Source: Streptococcus oralis
Lineage (GTDB): Bacteria > Bacillota > Bacilli > Lactobacillales > Streptococcaceae
Direction of reading: 5' to 3'
Length of the DNA stretch: 64,000 nucleotides
Assembly: GCF_001578935.1 (NCBI RefSeq)
Contig: NZ_KQ969521.1
Location: forward strand, 62,001-126,000
The notes below the pieces were generated by a model. It was given only the letters and a program-made list of their open reading frames with translations. It searched no databases and had not been told where the DNA came from. Made by a program: the position numbers and the translations under genes. Below, in pieces: positions 60,290 to 64,000 of this stretch (its first letter is position 1; each line of letters starts with the position of its first letter).

Positions 60290-62989
60290 ATGAAAAAAAC
60301 ATATCGGAAAGACCTATTTCAGTCAGTGATGACTTCAAAGGGACGCTTTGTTTCTATCTTAACCTTGATGATGCTGGGTTCTTTAGCCCTAGTTGGCCTC
60401 AAAGTGGCCAGTCCAAACATGGAACGTACAGCAGAAGATTATCTCCGTAAAGCCAATACTCTGGATCTGGCTGTGCTAGCTGATTATGGCTTGGACAAAG
60501 AAGACCAGGACGAACTAAAGACCCTTCAAGGAGCAAGTGTTGAGTTTGGCTATATGGCAGACCTAACCGTTGAACATAGTGAAGATGCAGTTCGACTTTA
60601 TTCCAAACCAGAGAGCATTTCAACCTTCCAAGTGACAGAAGGGCGACTGCCAGAGGCAGATGGGGAAATTGCCTTGGCTGATTTCTGGAAAGACCGCTAT
60701 CAGATTGGGCAGACCATTACCTTTACCAAGAAAGAAGAAAAATCCGTCCTAAAATCCCAAACTTTCACAATTACTGGATTTGTTCAGTCGGGTGAGATCC
60801 TTTCTAAAGAAGATTTAGGAAGTGCTAGTAGTGGAAATGGCAACCTAGCTGGCTATGGAGTGATTTTACCCAGTCAGTTTGACTCAGATGTTTATAGTAT
60901 TGCGCGTGTGCGCTATGACGATTTAAAGAATCTGGATGCTTTTTCATCAGACTATAAGACCAAACGAGCTCAACATCAGGAAGATTTGCAAGACTTGCTG
61001 GCCGATAATGGTCAAAAAAGATTGGCAAGTATCAAAGCAAATGGGCAAAAGAGCCTGGAAGAGGGGAAAGATCAGCTCCAAACTGCTGAAAGCAACCTTG
61101 AAAATGGCAAGAATCAGTTAGAGCAGGCTGAAAGTCGTTTGAAAACCCAAGAAGAACAAGCGACCGCTTTACCAGAACCACAAAAGAGTCAAGCCAAGGG
61201 ACAGCTGACAAAGGCTAAGGAAGAACTGGCGACAAAAAAAGAAAAGCTGGCTCAGACAGAGAGTGATCTATCTAAGGAAAAAGAGAAGCTAGAACAGCGC
61301 CAGAAAGAGCTTGATGAACTGGCAGAGCCGAAATACCGCGTATACAATCGCGAAACCATGCTAGGTGGTCAAGGCTACCTCATGTACAGCAATGCATCGT
61401 CAAGCATTCGTTCAGTAGGGAATATCTTCCCAGTGGTGCTTTATATGGTCGCTGCAATGGTGACCTTTACAACAATGACTCGCTTTGTAGATGAGGAGCG
61501 CACCAATGCTGGTATTTTCAAGGCCTTGGGTTACCGCAACCGAGATATTGTTGCCAAGTTTGTCCTCTATGGTTTTCTTGCAGGAACTGTGGGAACCGTT
61601 TTAGGAACATTTCTTGGACATTATCTCCTTGCAGGCGTGATTTCAGATGTTATTACTGCTGGGATGGTCGTTGGGAAAAGTCACGAGTATTTCTATTGGT
61701 CTTATAGCCTTCTTGCCCTAGCTTTAAGTTGGGTATCCAGCGTTTTGCCGGCTTATCTGGTGGCTCGGAGGGAATTACACGATGAAGCAGCCCAACTCTT
61801 ACTTCCCAAACCTCCCGTTAAGGGATCAAAGATTTTGCTAGAGCGTTTGAACTTTATTTGGAGTCGTCTAAGCTTCACTCATAAGGTTACTGCGCGAAAT
61901 ATTTTCCGATATAAGCAACGGATGTTGATGACCATTTTTGGAGTTGCAGGTTCGGTGGCTCTCCTATTTGCAGGTCTTGGCATTCAGTCATCTGTGGGAG
62001 GAGTTGTGGAGCGCCAATTTGAACAAATCCAGCAATACCAGATGATTGTAGCGGAAAAGAGCAGTGCGAGTGAGCAAGAAAAAACAGATCTAGAAAGTGC
62101 CTTGCAAGCTGAATCGATTCACGATTATCAAAAGATTTACTCTAAATCCATTGAAAAAGATTTCAAAGGAAAAGCAGGACTTCAGACTATCACCATGATG
62201 GTCACAAACAGAGAAGATTTCAAACCCTTTATCGCATTAGAGGAGAATGGGCAAGAGGTGCATGTCACTGATGGAGCGGTCGTGAGTCAAAAATTAGCCC
62301 AACTAGCAGGTGTTACGGTTGGGGACGAGTTGGAGCTTGATGGGAAGGAAATCAAGGTCGCGGCTATTTCTGAAAATTATGTTGGACACTTTGTTTATCT
62401 CAATCGAGCGACTTACGAACAAGTCTATGGCATCAGTCCACGAGACAATACCTACTTAGTAAAATTAAAAGACCCAACACCTTCCAATACGGAGAAAGAA
62501 GCGGCTACTTTCATGGAAAAAGCTGCTGTTTCTGGGGTCGTCCAAAATGCGACGGCCATCCATCTCTTTGAATCTGTAGCTAGTTCGCTCAATAAAACCA
62601 TGGCAATCCTTGTCCTTGTTTCTGTTTTACTAGCCATTGTCATTCTCTACAATCTCACTAACATCAATGTCGCAGAACGTATACGTGAACTTTCCACTAT
62701 CAAGGTTCTCGGTTTCCACAATAAAGAAGTGACCCTCTATATCTACCGTGAAACTATGGTGCTGTCCCTTGTGGGAATTGCTCTCGGTTTGGTAGCTGGC
62801 CACTATTTACATCAATTTTTGATTCAAATGATTTCACCAGCCACCATACTCTTTTATCCTCAGGTCAGCTGGGAAGTCTATGCTCTTCCAATCGTCGCAG
62901 TGACTGTGATTTTGACTTTACTAGGTCTCTTTGTCAATCACCACTTGAGAAAAGTAGATATGCTTGAAGCCCTGAAATCAGTAGAGTAA
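60290..62989 (+). CDS. FtsX-family ABC permease with extracellular coiled coil
   Basis: 899 residues from the ATG at 60290. One N-terminal membrane helix (about 17-37), a large extracellular domain (40-365) that includes a coiled coil at about 245-345 (repeated GKDQLQTAESNLENGK-type heptads), three helices at about 375-490, a further helix near 550, a second extracellular domain, and three C-terminal helices ending DMLEALKSVE. This two-FtsX-domain architecture is common in TetR-controlled streptococcal exporters for peptides or lipids, but the substrate is not known. Confidence 0.9.
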   Translation: MKKTYRKDLFQSVMTSKGRFVSILTLMMLGSLALVGLKVASPNMERTAEDYLRKANTLDLAVLADYGLDKEDQDELKTLQGASVEFGYMADLTVEHSEDAVRLYSKPESISTFQVTEGRLPEADGEIALADFWKDRYQIGQTITFTKKEEKSVLKSQTFTITGFVQSGEILSKEDLGSASSGNGNLAGYGVILPSQFDSDVYSIARVRYDDLKNLDAFSSDYKTKRAQHQEDLQDLLADNGQKRLASIKANGQKSLEEGKDQLQTAESNLENGKNQLEQAESRLKTQEEQATALPEPQKSQAKGQLTKAKEELATKKEKLAQTESDLSKEKEKLEQRQKELDELAEPKYRVYNRETMLGGQGYLMYSNASSSIRSVGNIFPVVLYMVAAMVTFTTMTRFVDEERTNAGIFKALGYRNRDIVAKFVLYGFLAGTVGTVLGTFLGHYLLAGVISDVITAGMVVGKSHEYFYWSYSLLALALSWVSSVLPAYLVARRELHDEAAQLLLPKPPVKGSKILLERLNFIWSRLSFTHKVTARNIFRYKQRMLMTIFGVAGSVALLFAGLGIQSSVGGVVERQFEQIQQYQMIVAEKSSASEQEKTDLESALQAESIHDYQKIYSKSIEKDFKGKAGLQTITMMVTNREDFKPFIALEENGQEVHVTDGAVVSQKLAQLAGVTVGDELELDGKEIKVAAISENYVGHFVYLNRATYEQVYGISPRDNTYLVKLKDPTPSNTEKEAATFMEKAAVSGVVQNATAIHLFESVASSLNKTMAILVLVSVLLAIVILYNLTNINVAERIRELSTIKVLGFHNKEVTLYIYRETMVLSLVGIALGLVAGHYLHQFLIQMISPATILFYPQVSWEVYALPIVAVTVILTLLGLFVNHHLRKVDMLEALKSVE

Positions 62990-63098
62990 TTCACGGTTTT
63001 AAATAGTAAATCAGTTAAAAAAGATGATTCTTCTTTTCACTAGAATAATAGTTAGTTTTACTTTTTAGAAATATTTTGATAATAATTAAGCAAGACCA

Positions 63099-63127
63099 TT
63101 GACATTGATTATTAAGAGTGATATAAT
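63099..63127 (+). promoter_or_regulatory. Consensus promoter of the NAD(P)-binding protein gene
   Basis: TTGACA, 17-base spacer, TATAAT: a perfect sigma-A promoter. Confidence 0.9.
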
Positions 63128-63130
63128 CAT

Positions 63131-63149
63131 TGTAATTAAATTAGTTACA
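63131..63149. promoter_or_regulatory. Inverted-repeat operator over the transcription start
   Basis: TGTAATTAAATTAGTTACA, a 19-base inverted repeat (TGTAAYTAA / TTARTTACA) starting 4 bases after the -10 box. It resembles sites of HxlR/MarR-type redox or quinone regulators; no such gene is adjacent. Confidence 0.55.
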
Positions 63150-63166
63150 ACTGGAGAGGTATAAAA

Positions 63167-63796
63167 ATGAAACTAGCAGTTATCGCAGCAAATGGACAAG
63201 CGGGGAAAGCAATTGTTGAAGAAGCAATCAAACGAGGACATGAAGTAACGGCCATTGTTCGTTCTGAAAACAAAAGCCAAGCTCAATCGGTTATTCTAAA
63301 AGATTTGTTTGACTTAACAAAAGATGATCTCATAGGATTTGATGCAGTGGTTTCAGCATTTGGTGCTTATACACCAGATACGCTACCGCTACACAGCAAA
63401 TCAATTGAGCTATTTGATCAACTTCTTGCTGGAACTTCAACACGTCTTATCATTGTAGGGGGAGCAGGGAGTCTTTATATAGATGAAACAAAAACAACAC
63501 GACTAATAGACACGCCTGAGTTTCCCGAAGAATTTAAGCCACTAGCAAAAGCCCAAGCGGATGAATTGGATCTTCTTCGTACAAAAAATAATCTCAACTG
63601 GACTTTTGTCAGTCCTGCTGCAGATTTTATTCCAGATGGTGAAAAAACAGGAACCTACATTCTAGCAGGAGAAATTTTTACTACTAATGGAAAAGGAATG
63701 AGCCAAATTAGTTATGCAGATTATGCTATTGGATTGGTAGATGAACTTGAAAAAGGTCACCATGTAAAAGAACGTATCTCTTTACTTGAAAAATAG
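63167..63796 (+). CDS. NAD(P)-binding, NmrA/YwnB-like oxidoreductase-type protein
   Basis: 209 residues. The N-terminal Rossmann motif is IAANGQAGKAIVEEAIKRGHEVTAIVR, then DAVVSAFGAY, RLIIVGGAGSLYI and NWTFVSPAADF, typical of the atypical short-chain dehydrogenases (SDR_a5/NmrA-like). Length is normal. The ribosome site is GGAGAGG. It is a single-gene unit under a perfect promoter and operator, so it is probably inducible, perhaps by quinones or oxidants (inference from the operator type). Confidence 0.85.
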   Translation: MKLAVIAANGQAGKAIVEEAIKRGHEVTAIVRSENKSQAQSVILKDLFDLTKDDLIGFDAVVSAFGAYTPDTLPLHSKSIELFDQLLAGTSTRLIIVGGAGSLYIDETKTTRLIDTPEFPEEFKPLAKAQADELDLLRTKNNLNWTFVSPAADFIPDGEKTGTYILAGEIFTTNGKGMSQISYADYAIGLVDELEKGHHVKERISLLEK

Positions 63797-63817
63797 TAAC
63801 TATGAGAGTATTAATGT

Positions 63818-63846
63818 TTGACAGGAAATTCAAATCTTGGTAAAAT
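63818..63846 (+). promoter_or_regulatory. Promoter of rpsO
   Basis: TTGACA, 17-base spacer, TAAAAT. Confidence 0.82.
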
Positions 63847-63852
63847 AAAGAT

Positions 63853-63936
63853 TGTCGTAGAGACAAATAACTTCTTCTTGGTTGCAGGCATGCCAACCTG
63901 TCACTCGGATGAAGCCAAATAAAAAGGAGAAACATC
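63853..63936 (+). promoter_or_regulatory. Possible structured rpsO leader
   Basis: About 84 bases between promoter and start. CTTC / GAAG arms enclose TTGG / CCAA and GCAGG / CCTGT pairings near GGCATGCC, consistent with an S15 autoregulatory leader; no homology search was possible. Confidence 0.4.
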
Positions 63937-64000
63937 ATGGCAATCTCAAAAGAGAAAAAAAATGAAATCATCGCACAATATGCACGTCACGAAGGTGATA
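63937..64000 (+). CDS. rpsO: 30S ribosomal protein S15, N-terminal part
   Basis: Starts at 63937 with AAAAGGAG upstream and is cut by the window end after 21 residues. MAISKEKKNEIIAQYARHEGD is the conserved start of S15, which binds 16S rRNA early in 30S assembly and often represses its own mRNA. Confidence 0.92.
   Translation, partial: MAISKEKKNEIIAQYARHEGD

Overview
The window is chromosomal DNA of a low-GC Gram-positive coccus in the Streptococcus mitis/oralis/pneumoniae group. Evidence: BOX repeats of pneumococcal type, a 680-residue PBP2b whose active-site numbering (S386, S443-N445, K615) matches pneumococcus exactly, a nan/sat sialic-acid locus, the late dcw genes ftsA-ftsZ-ylmE-sepF-ylmG-ylmH-divIVA, and gene order resembling my recollection of pneumococcal chromosomes. 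PBP2b and the nan locus differ enough from remembered S. pneumoniae sequences that a commensal (S. mitis or S. oralis) is more likely. The sequence contains no prophage, CRISPR array, rRNA or tRNA.

Layout. 1-8 kb: the end of rsmE, pepF, a DUF2785 gene, an aquaporin, then on the minus strand queC-queD-queE-queF (preQ1 synthesis) behind a probable preQ1 riboswitch with terminator, then trxA, a DUF4649 gene and a MarR regulator divergent from lrgA-lrgB. 8.9-10.7 kb: a YtrA-type GntR regulator with an ABC-2 transporter. 10.8-15.4 kb: nrdR-dnaB-dnaI-nitroreductase-der. 15.6-26 kb: a TPM-domain protein, LemA, a small membrane protein, secA, two tandem DAHP synthases, acpS-alr and recG. 26.3-41.3 kb: the sialic-acid region (sugar esterase, surface sialidase NanA, nanE, the SatABC importer, a YhcH-type protein, a YesL-type protein, N-acetylneuraminate lyase, ROK kinase, and the RpiR regulator NanR). 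41.5-47.4 kb: pbp2b-recR-ddl-murF-Nudix. 48.5-57.3 kb: division genes, then T-box-controlled ileS. 57.5-64 kb: a small membrane protein, gpmA, a TetR regulator divergent from an ABC/FtsX-type exporter, an NAD(P)-binding protein, and the start of rpsO.

How the genes work together. The sialic-acid genes form a complete surface-to-cytoplasm route: NanA releases sialic acid, the esterase may remove acetyl groups, SatABC imports it, the lyase, kinase and NanE convert it to GlcNAc-6-P, and the YhcH protein may assist as an anomerase. Four promoters in this region share a paired motif whose two halves start exactly 40 bp apart, and at three of them the second half starts exactly 30 bp before the -35 position. 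These are very probably NanR sites. CcpA (cre) boxes overlap or follow the same promoters.

The most notable anomalies are: a roughly 1.5-kb insertion between nanK and nanR, flanked by a 24-bp near-perfect direct repeat and carrying a serine-recombinase scar and an orphan methyltransferase; a cluster of strong palindromes between satC and the yhcH-type gene; and matching palindromic operators on both sides of the marR gene.
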